Notes: generated by a model not told the origin, from the letters alone. 54,996 nt of DNA from Actinoplanes sp. TFC3 (GCF_001553785.1 NZ_LOJP01000002.1:135171-190166), one strand, 5' to 3'. Shown: positions 35,561 to 44,259, counted from the stretch's first letter. Numbers and translations: made by a program.

Positions 35561-37057
35561 GTGCGAATGCTGGCCCGCGTCCTGTGCTGGCTGGTCCCGG
35601 CAGTGCTCACCGGGTTCGTGGTGGCGTACCAGGCGGCGGTGCCGGAGCCGTGGCGTGACGAAATCGCCACGTGGAGCGCGGCGCGACGCTCGGCCGGCGA
35701 GATCCTGGCCATGGGGCAGCACATCGACGGCGTCACCGTGCCGTACTACTTGCTCGCGCACTGGTCGATGGCGGTGTTCGGGAACTCGATGCTGGCGCTG
35801 CGCATCCCCTCCATGGCGGCGATGACCGCTACCGCGGCGGTGACCGCGCTGCTGGCCCGGCGGCTGTGGGGCGTGCGTCCGGCCTTGCTGGCCGGGCTGA
35901 TCGTGGCGGTGCTGCCGGTGATCTCCCGGTACGCCCAGGAGGCCCGCGGCTACGCGTTCGCTGCGCTGTTCGCGGTGCTGTCGACGTTGTTGCTGGTCCG
36001 GGCGCTGGAGTGGTCGCGATGGGCGCGCTGGGTCTCGTACGCGACAAGCCTGATCCTGCTCGGTCTGTCGCATCAGATCGCGTTGCTCCTGCTGCTCGGG
36101 CACCTGGTGACAGTGGTGGCGACGAGCTGGCGGCGGCTGCTCTGGTGGGGGCCGTCGGTGCTGCTCGGGGTGGCCGCGGTGGTCCCGTTCGCGCGGCTCG
36201 GGCTGGGTCAGCGCGGCGCCCAGCTGGACTGGCTGTCGGCCGCGAACCCGGCGGATCTGGCCGAGATCGCCGGGACCATCTTCCTCTCCGGGGTGCTCGG
36301 CGGGGCAGTCTGCGCGCTGGCCGCCCTGGCGCTGCGCAACCGCGAGTGGTGGGGCGTGCTGATGGTCCTCACCGCGGTGCTGCCGGTGTTCGCCCTGTAC
36401 GCGATCGACCAGCTCATTACTCCGATGTTCGTCGGCCGCTACCTCATTTTCGTGGTCCCGCTGCTCTGTGCGCTGGCCGGTCGCGGGCTGGCTCTGCTGC
36501 GTCTGCCGCTCGGACTCACCGTGGTCGTCGTGCTGGCCCTGATCGGGTTGCCGCTGCAGGCCACGATCCGCCGGACGCACTCGGCGTTCGACTACCGGGC
36601 CGCCGCCGACCTGATCCAGCACACCCAGCAGCTCGGCGACGCGATCGTCTACGCACCCCGCGACGGCTGGCAGTTCACCGACCTCGCGATGACCTACTAC
36701 GCCGGCTCCAACCTGCCGCGCGACGTGCTGCTGCAGGCTGATGAGCTGCGCACCGAGTCGCTGTGGGCGACGGAGTGCCCGGACACCGCGTTGTGCTTCG
36801 CGACGGTGGACCGGGTGTGGACGCTCAGCGCCGACAGCCTGGAAACCGGGCGGCGGGCCGGGGTGACGGATCAGCTGAGCCCGCCGGTGCGGGCGATCCT
36901 GACGAGCTCGTTCGATCAGCTGATGCAGAGCCGGGTGGAGGGTTTCACGATCGGGCTGTTTGCCCGGCGTCCCGCCGAGCCGGACCCGCAGGAGCCCAGC
37001 CCGGCGTACCGGCACTGGGGCCCCGGTCCGACCCAAACCGCTTGTTGCATCGATTAA
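35561..37057 (+). CDS. GT39-like (ArnT/mannosyltransferase-type) polytopic glycosyltransferase
   Basis: About 498 aa with roughly ten membrane helices (LARVLCWLVPAVLTGFVVAYQ; LLAGLIVAVLPVIS; VSYATSLILLGLSH; and others) and the acidic motif EPWRDEIATWSA in the first extracytoplasmic loop, which holds the catalytic Asp/Glu in GT-C enzymes using polyprenyl-phosphate sugars. The C-terminal soluble tail is extracytoplasmic. The acceptor is unknown. GTG 35561 and ATG 35567 are both possible; neither has a strong ribosome site. The frame is open upstream to 35459. Confidence 0.8.
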   Translation: MRMLARVLCWLVPAVLTGFVVAYQAAVPEPWRDEIATWSAARRSAGEILAMGQHIDGVTVPYYLLAHWSMAVFGNSMLALRIPSMAAMTATAAVTALLARRLWGVRPALLAGLIVAVLPVISRYAQEARGYAFAALFAVLSTLLLVRALEWSRWARWVSYATSLILLGLSHQIALLLLLGHLVTVVATSWRRLLWWGPSVLLGVAAVVPFARLGLGQRGAQLDWLSAANPADLAEIAGTIFLSGVLGGAVCALAALALRNREWWGVLMVLTAVLPVFALYAIDQLITPMFVGRYLIFVVPLLCALAGRGLALLRLPLGLTVVVVLALIGLPLQATIRRTHSAFDYRAAADLIQHTQQLGDAIVYAPRDGWQFTDLAMTYYAGSNLPRDVLLQADELRTESLWATECPDTALCFATVDRVWTLSADSLETGRRAGVTDQLSPPVRAILTSSFDQLMQSRVEGFTIGLFARRPAEPDPQEPSPAYRHWGPGPTQTACCID

Positions 37058-37125
37058 CTCGTCGATTCATGCATAGCCATCGTTTGCTGGGGCATGCGGG
37101 CCACCCCATCACGAGAGGATGCAAA

Positions 37126-37779
37126 ATGTTGATGCGACGCCTCGCCGTCTGCACTGCCGTGGCCGGCCTGCTCTTCCTGCCCGGAACGCCGGCCTCGGCT
37201 GCGCCGTCCGGCCAGGACAGCACGTACCTGAAGGCAGCCCACCAGTCCAACCTCGCCGAGATCGCGGGTGGCCGGCTCGCCCAGAGCAAGGGCACCGACC
37301 AGCAGGTCAAGGATCTGGGCGGACGATTCGTTACCGACCACACCCGGCTCGACAACGCCTTGCAGCAGACCGCCTCGGCCTTGGGAGTCGACCTGCCCGA
37401 CGCTCCGAACGCACAGCAGCAGGCGCTGGCCACCCGCTACCAGTCGGCTTCGGGCGACGACTTCGATGCCCTGTTCGTCTCCACTCAGATGGATGCGCAC
37501 ATGACAGCCCTGACGCTGGGCCGCACCGAGGTCGCCCGGGGCAGCGACGCCCAGGCCAAGCAGGCCGCCCAGGACGCCGCTCCGGTGATCCAGTCACACC
37601 ATGACGCCCTGGACGCGGCCGCGCGCGACCTGGGTGTACCGACCGGCGTCAACTCCGGCACCGGTGGTCAGGCCGGCCGCGGTGCGATCAGCACCAGCGC
37701 TCTCAGCCTGCTCGCGCTCGGCGCCCTGCTGATCATGTCCGCCGCGGTCCTTCTCCGCCGCCGGTCCGCGCGCGCGTGA
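37126..37779 (+). CDS. Secreted DUF4142 (ferritin-like fold) protein with C-terminal membrane anchor
   Basis: A 217-aa exported protein. The signal peptide (RRLAVCTAVAGLLFLPGTPASAA) is followed by a helical DUF4142 domain (YLKAAHQSNLAEIAGGRLAQSKG ... VKDLGGRFVTDHTRLD). A Gly-rich spacer, one membrane helix (SALSLLALGALLIMSAAVLL) and an RRRSARA tail end the protein. That ending resembles sortase substrates, but no LPXTG is present; the nearest sequence is LGVPTG. It overlaps the sortase gene by GTGA. GAGAGG lies about 8 nt before the ATG. Confidence 0.85.
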   Translation: MLMRRLAVCTAVAGLLFLPGTPASAAPSGQDSTYLKAAHQSNLAEIAGGRLAQSKGTDQQVKDLGGRFVTDHTRLDNALQQTASALGVDLPDAPNAQQQALATRYQSASGDDFDALFVSTQMDAHMTALTLGRTEVARGSDAQAKQAAQDAAPVIQSHHDALDAAARDLGVPTGVNSGTGGQAGRGAISTSALSLLALGALLIMSAAVLLRRRSARA

Positions 37780-38411
37780 CCAAGCGCGCTGCGCTGGGGG
37801 TGATGTCGCTGGTTGCCGGGCTCTGCTCGGTCGTCGCCGGCATCACCACCCTGCACGCTCCCGGGAGGGCTCCCGCCGACGCGGGGGTTCTCCCGGCCGC
37901 CACTTCTCCGGCTTCGCCCGCGGTTCCGTCGGTACCGCCCGCTTCGCGGGTCCCGCGGCTGCCACCGGCTCCGGCGACCATGCCCGTACGCCTGGTAGTT
38001 CCGGCGCTCGAAGTCGATGCGCCCGTCGACCCGTCCGGGGTGAGCCGTAACGGCGAGCTCGGCATTCCCGCGGATCCCGCGCGGGTGGGCTGGTGGATCG
38101 GATCGGCCCGGCCCGGCGCAGCGCAGGGCACAGTTCTGCTGGCCGGGCATGTCGACACCGCGGCCGACGGCCCGGGAGTGCTGTTCCGCCTCGAGTCGTT
38201 GCCGATGGGTTCCCGCGTCCAGGTACGAACCGGCGGCCGGGCGCAGGACTACCGCGTCACCGCCCGGCGCAGCTACGTCAAGCGCCGGCTGCCCGCCGAC
38301 CTGTTCCGGGCCGGGGGCACACCCCGGCTGGTGCTGATCACTTGCGGCGGCTCCTTCCACGACGGCGCCTACTCGGACAACGTCGTCGTCTACGCCGAAC
38401 CGCTCCGGTGA
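37776..38411 (+). CDS. Class E/F-like sortase
   Basis: A 211-aa membrane-anchored transpeptidase. One N-terminal helix, a Pro/Ala-rich linker, then the sortase barrel with His125 (LLAGHVDT) and Cys190 (LVLITCGG). The third catalytic residue, an Arg usually found just before YxDNVVV, is not evident: the sequence is HDGAYSDNVVVYA. It is translated with the upstream DUF4142 protein (GTGA overlap), which may be its substrate or partner. It abuts the convergent PdtaS gene without a gap. Confidence 0.88.
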   Translation: MTKRAALGVMSLVAGLCSVVAGITTLHAPGRAPADAGVLPAATSPASPAVPSVPPASRVPRLPPAPATMPVRLVVPALEVDAPVDPSGVSRNGELGIPADPARVGWWIGSARPGAAQGTVLLAGHVDTAADGPGVLFRLESLPMGSRVQVRTGGRAQDYRVTARRSYVKRRLPADLFRAGGTPRLVLITCGGSFHDGAYSDNVVVYAEPLR

Positions 38412-39962
38412 TCAGCGCTTGGCCAGCGGCACCACCAGCACGGCCTCGGTGCCCCCACCGGCGCGGTTGCGCAGCTCGATGCTGCCGCGCAGCTCGCCGG
38501 TGGCCAGCGCACGCACGATCTGCAGGCCCAGCCGCCCGCTGGCCTCAGCCGCGAACTCCGGCGGCAGTCCCTGACCGTTGTCGGCCACGGTGACATGCAG
38601 CTGCTTGCGGAAGCGGTGCGCCGAGACGACCACCTCGCCGGTCGGCTCGGGCGGAACCATCGAGAGCGGGGTGTCGTTGTCCTCGGCGGCGGCCGGGAAG
38701 CCGTGCTCGACCGCGTTGATCAGCAGCTCGTTGAGGACCATGACCAGCGAGGTGGCGATCTCGGCGGGGAGCACGCCGAAGGTGCCCTCGCGGCGCATCC
38801 GGACGGTGATCTCGGTGGCGGCGACCTCGGTGGCGGCGGTCGCGACCCGGTCCACGATGCCGTCGAACTCCACCACCTCGTCGGCGTCGGCGGACATCGA
38901 CAGGGTTTCGTGCACCAGCGCGATCGAGGCGACCCGCCGTACCGATTCCTGCAGGGCCATCCGAGCTTCGGGGATGTTGACCCGCCGGGCCTGCAGGCGC
39001 AGCAGCGCCGCCACCGTCTGCAGGTTGTTCTTGACCCGGTGGTGGATCTCGCGGATCGTCGCGTCCTTGGTCATCAACGCGCGGTCCCGGCGGCGCACCT
39101 CGGTCACGTCGCGGACCAGCACCAGCGCACCGATCGGCACCCCGGCCGGCATCAACGGCAGCGCCCGCATCAGCACGGTCGCCCCCCGCGCCTCGATCTC
39201 CTTGCGCGGGGGCGCCTCACCCCGCAACGAGGTCAGGATGCGCTCGGCCGCGTCGGTGCCCTCCAACGGGTCGCCGGCCAGCCGGCTGGACAGCACCGAC
39301 AGATCCTCGCCGACCAGGTGGGCGTTGAAACCCAGCCGCCGATACGCCGACTGCGCGTTCGGGCTGGCATAGGTGATCTTGCCGGAGGCATCCAGCCGGA
39401 CCAGCCCGTCCCCGACGCGCGGCGCCGACGTGGTCTCGCCGGGGTAGTGCGCGGGCGGGAACGTGCCGTCGGAGACCATCTGCGCCAGGTCGTCGGCGGT
39501 GGTCAGGTAGTTGAGTTCGAGCTGGCTGGGCGTGCGGGCGGTGGACAAGTTGGTGTCGCGCCCGATGACGGCGATGATCTCGACGTTCTCGTCGGCGTCG
39601 CGCACCCGCACCGGGATGGCTTCGTGGCGAGCCGGGGTGTTGCCGTACCAGACCGGGTCACCCTCGCGCCAGATGCGGCCCTGGGCGTACGCGATGTCCA
39701 GGTGCGCCACCTCCGGACCGCTGACGATCTTGCCCACCTGGTCGTCCTGGTAGGCGGTCGCGGCGGTGGTGGGGCGCACCTGGGCAACGCAGAGGTAGGC
39801 GCGTGGCTGGCCTGGCTCTCCGCGTACCGGCACCCAGAGCAGCAGATCGGCGAACGACAGGTCGGACAGCAACTGCCATTCGCCGGCGAGCCGGGTCAGG
39901 TGGTCGATGCCGGTAAGGCCGAGGCCGGTGTGCTCTTCGGCAAGATCGCGCAGGGTGGACAC
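38412..39962 (-). CDS. pdtaS: PdtaS-type cytoplasmic sensor histidine kinase
   Basis: A 516-aa soluble kinase with an N-terminal GAF domain (about 1-170), a PAS domain (about 185-300) and a HisKA_2/HWE-type kinase core with IREIHHRVKNNLQTVAALLRLQ (His near 311), N-box VLNELLINAVEHGF and G-box DNGQGLP. Domain order and motifs match M. tuberculosis PdtaS, which phosphorylates the RNA-binding ANTAR regulator PdtaR. No pdtaR lies in the window. In M. tuberculosis pdtaS neighbours whiB1; here they are about 7 kb apart. Confidence 0.92.
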   Translation of the reverse strand: MSTLRDLAEEHTGLGLTGIDHLTRLAGEWQLLSDLSFADLLLWVPVRGEPGQPRAYLCVAQVRPTTAATAYQDDQVGKIVSGPEVAHLDIAYAQGRIWREGDPVWYGNTPARHEAIPVRVRDADENVEIIAVIGRDTNLSTARTPSQLELNYLTTADDLAQMVSDGTFPPAHYPGETTSAPRVGDGLVRLDASGKITYASPNAQSAYRRLGFNAHLVGEDLSVLSSRLAGDPLEGTDAAERILTSLRGEAPPRKEIEARGATVLMRALPLMPAGVPIGALVLVRDVTEVRRRDRALMTKDATIREIHHRVKNNLQTVAALLRLQARRVNIPEARMALQESVRRVASIALVHETLSMSADADEVVEFDGIVDRVATAATEVAATEITVRMRREGTFGVLPAEIATSLVMVLNELLINAVEHGFPAAAEDNDTPLSMVPPEPTGEVVVSAHRFRKQLHVTVADNGQGLPPEFAAEASGRLGLQIVRALATGELRGSIELRNRAGGGTEAVLVVPLAKR

Positions 39963-39985
39963 GTACCAAGCCTGCCATGCCGCTG

Positions 39986-41041
39986 TTACAGCGTGGCGGT
40001 TACCTTTTTGAGCCCGCGCGGCGCGTCCGGGTCCTCGCCGCGGGCCAGCGCGAGCGCCAGGGCCAGCTTCTGCAGCGGCAGAATGTCCAGCAGCGGCGCA
40101 TACCGCTCGTCCACCTCCGGTACGGCCAGCCGGCCGGCCGCCCCCGCGATGTCGTGTGCGCCGATCGTGACCACGTCTGCGCGACGCTCGCCGAGGCGGG
40201 TCACCACCTCGCTCATCGACTCACCGCCGGGGCCGCTGCCGACCACCGCGAGCACCGGCACGTCCGGGTCGGTCATGGCGAGCGGGCCGTGCAGCAGGTC
40301 GGCGCCGGAGAACGCGAGCGCGGGCAGGTACGAGGTCTCCATCAGCTTCAGCGCGGTCTCCCGGGCGGTCGGGTAGGCATACCCGCGGCCGGTGGTGACC
40401 ATCCGCGACGCGAACCGGTAGCGCTGGGCCAGCTCGTCGGCGCCGTTGGCGCTCAGCGTCTGCTCGGCCAACTCGGGCAGCTTGGCCAGCGCGGCCCGCT
40501 CGTCGTCCGGCAGGGTGCCGTCGCCGTTGCGGATGCCCTCGATGAGCAGCAGCAGCGCGAGCAGCTCAGCGGTGTAGGTCTTGGTGGCCGCGACGGCTCG
40601 CTCGTGACCGGCAGCGACGTCGACGGACAGCTCGGCGGTGGTGGCCAGCGTGGAACCCGGGTTGTTGGTGACCGCCAGGGTCAGCGCGCCATTCTCCCGG
40701 GCGACCTTGAGCACCTCGGTCAGGTCGGGCGAGCCGCCGCTCTGGCTGACCCCGATGACCAGGGCGCCGGCGAAATCGGGGCGGGCTCCGTACAGGGTGA
40801 TGGCGCTCGGGGAGGCCGACGCGACCGGGATGCCCAGCCGGATCTCGGTGAGATAGGCACCGTAGAGCGCCGCGTGGTCCGACGTGCCGCGCCCGACGAA
40901 CACGACGTGCTTGGGGCGCTGCTCGGCCACCTTCGCGGCGACCTCGGCCAGTTGCCGCGCGGGTTCACCTTCCAGCAACCGCGCGTAGCCTGCCGGCTGC
41001 TCCGCGATGTCGGCCGCCATACCCTGGCCTCGCTGCGTCAC
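39986..41041 (-). CDS. Double-SIS-domain sugar-phosphate isomerase/deaminase (GlmS/NagB-II-like)
   Basis: A 351-aa protein built of two SIS domains, equivalent to the isomerase half of GlmS without the glutaminase domain. Visible are VFVGRGTSDHAALYGAYL, IGVSQSGGSPDLTEVLKVARENGA, AVAATKTYTAELLAL and GRGYAYPTARETALKLMETSYL. It probably acts as a glucosamine-6-phosphate deaminase or a related amino-sugar isomerase. The GTG start has an excellent AAAGGAGG site. The upstream region has a palindrome suited to a sugar-responsive regulator. Confidence 0.85.
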   Translation of the reverse strand: MTQRGQGMAADIAEQPAGYARLLEGEPARQLAEVAAKVAEQRPKHVVFVGRGTSDHAALYGAYLTEIRLGIPVASASPSAITLYGARPDFAGALVIGVSQSGGSPDLTEVLKVARENGALTLAVTNNPGSTLATTAELSVDVAAGHERAVAATKTYTAELLALLLLIEGIRNGDGTLPDDERAALAKLPELAEQTLSANGADELAQRYRFASRMVTTGRGYAYPTARETALKLMETSYLPALAFSGADLLHGPLAMTDPDVPVLAVVGSGPGGESMSEVVTRLGERRADVVTIGAHDIAGAAGRLAVPEVDERYAPLLDILPLQKLALALALARGEDPDAPRGLKKVTATL

Positions 41042-41054
41042 TGTTCCTCCTTTA

Positions 41055-41116
41055 TGCGCACGACACGCTCGTACGATGCGCAGTCTTGCACTTTTGCCTG
41101 CTTAAACGCAACGTTT
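41055..41116 (-). promoter_or_regulatory. Repeated and palindromic motifs upstream of the SIS gene
   Basis: TGCGCA occurs at 41055-41060 and again at 41077-41082 (22-bp period; each copy is self-palindromic). Farther upstream AAACG-CAA-CGTTT (41104-41116) is a 13-bp odd palindrome like LacI/DeoR-type half-sites. The intervening A/T-rich DNA probably holds the promoter of the SIS gene. Confidence 0.4.
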
Positions 41117-41265
41117 TGAGCAGCAGCACGCAGCCAAGACGGGCCTGACAGATTGCTGCACATCCCCTAGGCTCGCGTCGGTGGCCTACCGGGGCCACTG
41201 ACCCCTGTGCAGCGCGGCGTTGTTGTGGCGGCGACTCCGACACGCGCGGCAAGGAAGGCACGGCC

Positions 41266-42888
41266 ATGGACGAAGCCCGGCGCTCCGCCGAGCGCGACCT
41301 GGAACAGGCGCGCGAGGCGCTCGAACGCGGCGAGATGCACCAGGCCGCCGACCATCTGGCCGGCGCGATCGCGCACGCGCCCACCGACCCGGCAACCCAC
41401 GAGTTACTGGGCCGCCTTGCCGAGCGCACCGGCGGCGCGCTGGAGCTGTTCCCGATCGAGCAGCACGCGTTCGTCGGCACGGTCGTCGCCCGCGCGCACC
41501 TGCTCGCCGCGGCCGGGCGCCCCGAGGACGGGTTGCCACTGCTGGTCGCGGCCAGCGGGCACACTCCGGACGTGGAGTGGGCCGGGGTGCCCTGGGTGCG
41601 CGACCCCGAGCTGGCGGCCCGGGTCGAGCCGGGGCTGCTGGCGCACATCGTGATGCAGCTGTGCACGGCGATCGGCGACCCGGCACCGGAGTCCGGGCGG
41701 GCGGCCCTGCAGCCCTATCTGACGCTGGTCCGGCACGCGGTCGACGCGCACGCCGAGCACGCCATGCTGCTCGGTGCCGCCTCCGCGCTGGCCCGCCGGC
41801 TGGAGGAACCCGCGCAGGCCGTCGACTGGGCGCTGCGCGGCGCCCGGTTGCGGCCCTCGAAGCTGGCCGAGATCTGGCTGGGCTACGCCTACCGCAGCGC
41901 CGGGCGCATCCCCGAATGTCTGGCCGCCCTGCGCCGCGCGGTGATGTACGACCCGGACGACCTGTCGCTGTACGCCGACATCGCGGGCACGCTCGCCGAC
42001 GCCGACCGCCTCGAAGACGCGCTCAACTGGATCGACCGGGCGCTGAGCAAGGACCCGGCGTTCGAGTGCGCCGTGCACACCGGACACCGGCTGCGCTACC
42101 ACGCCGACGGCGACCTGGCCCACCTGGTGCGGCTCGCCGACTTCCAGCGCGACCACCCCGACGACACCCATGAGCACACCGATCTCGCGGACTGCTGCGC
42201 CGACCAGCCGTGGCTCAGCCGTGTGCCCTCGGCGCCCGAGCTGCCGCTGGACCCGGCCCGCACTCCGTTCCCGGCCGCGCTGACGCCCAGCGCCGAGTCC
42301 GTCGAGCGGCTGCACCGGGTTGCCCATCCGCTGTGGCCGCACCCGCCAGCCGCGTACGACGCCGCGCTGAGCCTGATGCTCGTCGAGCCCAGGGACCTGC
42401 TGGCGCTGATCGTCCGGCCGCCCGACGCCCCCGACGACGAGACCGGCCGGGCGCTGGCCACCCACAGTCCCGCCCTCTGGGCCCAGTGCGCGCGGGTGTG
42501 GGCCTGCCTCGGGCTGCTGCACCACGGCGCGGACGAGCCCTGGGCCGGCTCCAAGCGCCGCCGGTTGCTGGTCAGCCTGGCCACCGACGGGCTCGACCGG
42601 ATCGCCGAAGCCGCCCTGTCCGCGCTGGTCACCTATGCCTGGGTGGACCCGCAGGCGCGCCCCGACGTGGCTGCCCTGCTGGCCAGCCGGCTCGAGGATG
42701 CCGCCGGCACCCCCGGGCTTGCCTGGTCGGTCGCGCACCTCGTGCTCGCCACCCCGGACGTGCGCCCGGAGATCCGCCAGCGCGCGGCCGAGGTCGCCCG
42801 AGCCGAGGAGATTTACGCCATCTCGCTCATCCCCCGGCAACGCACCGGCCGCGGCGCGCGGCTGCGGCGCTGGTTCTCCGGCGGCTGA
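41266..42888 (+). CDS. Tetratricopeptide-repeat protein, unknown function
   Basis: A 540-aa soluble protein rich in helical pairs. Clear TPR-like units are AREALERGEMHQAADHLAGAIAHAPTDPATHELLGRL (residues about 14-50), WLGYAYRSAGRIPECLAALRRAVMYDPDD (about 205-233) and ADIAGTLADADRLEDALNWIDRALSKDPAF. The C-terminal third has no recognisable fold and ends in a basic, Trp-containing tail (GRGARLRRWFSGG). It is likely a scaffold. No signal peptide. Confidence 0.75.
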   Translation: MDEARRSAERDLEQAREALERGEMHQAADHLAGAIAHAPTDPATHELLGRLAERTGGALELFPIEQHAFVGTVVARAHLLAAAGRPEDGLPLLVAASGHTPDVEWAGVPWVRDPELAARVEPGLLAHIVMQLCTAIGDPAPESGRAALQPYLTLVRHAVDAHAEHAMLLGAASALARRLEEPAQAVDWALRGARLRPSKLAEIWLGYAYRSAGRIPECLAALRRAVMYDPDDLSLYADIAGTLADADRLEDALNWIDRALSKDPAFECAVHTGHRLRYHADGDLAHLVRLADFQRDHPDDTHEHTDLADCCADQPWLSRVPSAPELPLDPARTPFPAALTPSAESVERLHRVAHPLWPHPPAAYDAALSLMLVEPRDLLALIVRPPDAPDDETGRALATHSPALWAQCARVWACLGLLHHGADEPWAGSKRRRLLVSLATDGLDRIAEAALSALVTYAWVDPQARPDVAALLASRLEDAAGTPGLAWSVAHLVLATPDVRPEIRQRAAEVARAEEIYAISLIPRQRTGRGARLRRWFSGG

Positions 42889-42892
42889 GCTG

Positions 42893-43108
42893 TTATTCGA
42901 CGACCGCGATCAGGTCGCCCTCCTGCACCACGTCACCCTCGTTGACGGCCAGTTCCTTGAGCAGGCCGGCCGACTCGGCCAGCACCGGAATCTCCATTTT
43001 CATGGACTCCAGGATCACCAGCGTGTCGCCCTCGGCCACCTCGGCACCGGGCGCGGCCACGACCTTCCAGACGTTAGCCACCATCTCGGCACGGATTTCC
43101 TCGGCCAT
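42893..43108 (-). CDS. Stand-alone biotinyl/lipoyl attachment-domain protein
   Basis: A 71-aa single beta-barrel domain with the attachment motif ILESMKMEIPV; the Lys between the two Met residues carries the cofactor, and MKM favours biotin. It matches the small biotinyl protein (TB7.3-type) next to rshA/sigH in mycobacteria. Its carboxylase partner is not in the window. The stop lies 4 bp from the convergent TPR gene. Confidence 0.9.
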   Translation of the reverse strand: MAEEIRAEMVANVWKVVAAPGAEVAEGDTLVILESMKMEIPVLAESAGLLKELAVNEGDVVQEGDLIAVVE

Positions 43109-43209
43109 GCGGCAGTCCTCCCACTCGGCGCTGTGCAGGTGACGTCATCCTGCCACGAGGCGGCCGTCTACGATCGTCGGGTTGGCTGCCAAGCGATGAG
43201 GAGATCGAT

Positions 43210-43284
43210 ATGGCGAAGAAGGCTCGCAAGAAGAAGGCCCGTAAGAAGAGCGGCGCGAACCACGGCAAGCGTCCCAACAGCTGA
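43210..43284 (+). CDS. 50S ribosomal protein bL37
   Basis: A 24-aa, extremely basic peptide, MAKKARKKKARKK then SGANHGKRPNS. Length and the ANHGKRPN ending match bL37, the short ribosomal protein found in mycobacterial 50S structures. AGGAGA precedes the ATG by about 7 nt and a terminator starts 5 bp after the stop, so this is a complete small transcription unit. Easily missed because of size. Confidence 0.85.
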   Translation: MAKKARKKKARKKSGANHGKRPNS

Positions 43285-43288
43285 AAGC

Positions 43289-43317
43289 AAGGCCCGCAGC
43301 GTGACGCTGCGGGCCTT
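43289..43317. terminator. Bidirectional terminator between bL37 and rsrA
   Basis: AAGGCCCGCAGCG (43289-43301) and CGCTGCGGGCCTT (43305-43317) form a perfect 13-bp stem with a TGA loop, followed by CTTCTTC on the plus strand. The A-rich 5' side lets it also end minus-strand transcription from rsrA. Confidence 0.9.
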
Positions 43318-43330
43318 CTTCAGGCCGGGG

Positions 43331-43618
43331 TCAGGGCAGGAACTCGCGGGTCTCGGTCTCGATGACGTACTCGCTGAGCTTGACCTTGAGCCGCTCGCGC
43401 AGCTCCTTGGGCGCCGTCTCGTCGCCGCAGCAGCGGGCGACCAGCGCCTTCACCTCATGCTCGATGCCATATTCGCGCAGGCAGCTCGAGCACTCGTCCA
43501 GGTGCGTCTGAATCAGGCTGCGGCGCTCGTCGCTGCACTCCAGATCGAGGTAGAGATAAACCTCGCTGATCACGACGCTGCAATCGGTCTTCTTATCGTC
43601 GTCGCTCACGTCGCTCAC
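43331..43618 (-). CDS. rsrA: Zinc-binding redox-sensing anti-sigma factor (RsrA/RshA)
   Basis: A 95-aa ZAS-family anti-sigma factor with His39-x3-Cys43-x2-Cys46 (HLDECSSC) and further cysteines at 13, 28, 63 and 64. In the Streptomyces protein, disulfide formation among these residues releases SigR. The GTG start overlaps the sigR stop as GTGA, giving coupled 1:1 synthesis. Confidence 0.93.
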   Translation of the reverse strand: MSDVSDDDKKTDCSVVISEVYLYLDLECSDERRSLIQTHLDECSSCLREYGIEHEVKALVARCCGDETAPKELRERLKVKLSEYVIETETREFLP

Positions 43619-44259
43619 GCCTCCTGAGCGGCGGTCGCGCCGGAGCTACGGGTGATGCCGCGGTCCGTCGCATACTGCTCCAGCAGCTTGCGCAGGTTGC
43701 GCCGGCCGCGGTGCAGGCGGGACATGACCGTTCCGATGGGCGTGCCCATGATGTCGGCGATCTCCTTGTACGAGAAACCCTCGACATCGGCGAGGTAGAC
43801 GGCCAGCCGGAACTCCTCGGGCAGCGACTGCAGCGCATCCTTGATGTCGCTGTCCGGCAGCCGGTCCAGCGCCTCAGTCTCGGCCGAGCGCAGACCGCTT
43901 GAGGTGTGCGACTCGCTGGAGGCAAGCTGCCAGTCCGAGATCTCCTCGGTGGGCGCCTGCACGGGCTGGCGCTGCTTGCGCCGGTAGGAGTTGATGTAGG
44001 TGTTGGTAAGGATCCGGTACAGCCACGCCTTGAGGTTGGTGCCCTCTTCGAACTGGTGGAACGCGGAGAACGCCTTCAGGAACGTCTCCTGCACCAGGTC
44101 CTCGGCATCGGCCGGGTTACGCGTCATCCGCAGGCCAGCGGCATACAGCTGGTCCACGAAGGGCAGCGCGTCACGCTCGAACCGGGCCCGGGCCTGCTCG
44201 GTCCGCACCCTGCTGGAACGCTCGCTGCGTTCGGTCTTACTGGTCCGCTCTGTCGGCAC
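43615..44259 (-). CDS. sigR: ECF sigma factor SigR/SigH (thiol-oxidative stress), short form
   Basis: A 214-aa sigma factor. Region 2 (FVDQLYAAGLRMTRNPADAEDLVQETFLKAFSAFHQFEEGTNLKAWLYRILTN) and region 4 (LPEEFRLAVYLADVEGFSYKEIADIMGTPIGTVMSRLHRGRRNLRKLL) are complete. It directs transcription of thiol-homeostasis and proteolysis genes when RsrA is oxidised. GAGAGG lies 6 nt before the GTG at 44259. A second in-frame GTG at 44445, with AAGGGG 8 nt upstream, would add 62 residues, as in the unstable SigR' form of Streptomyces coelicolor. rsrA follows in GTGA overlap. Confidence 0.93.
   Translation of the reverse strand: MPTERTSKTERSERSSRVRTEQARARFERDALPFVDQLYAAGLRMTRNPADAEDLVQETFLKAFSAFHQFEEGTNLKAWLYRILTNTYINSYRRKQRQPVQAPTEEISDWQLASSESHTSSGLRSAETEALDRLPDSDIKDALQSLPEEFRLAVYLADVEGFSYKEIADIMGTPIGTVMSRLHRGRRNLRKLLEQYATDRGITRSSGATAAQEA

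Noticed and set aside
33582..35825. 747-codon plus-strand open frame opposite sir
   Set aside because: Antisense shadow; it even runs through the leader peptide and the divergent promoter region.
35399..37036. 545-codon minus-strand open frame opposite the GT39-like gene
   Set aside because: Gln/His/Arg-rich shadow; the plus strand encodes a coherent set of membrane helices.
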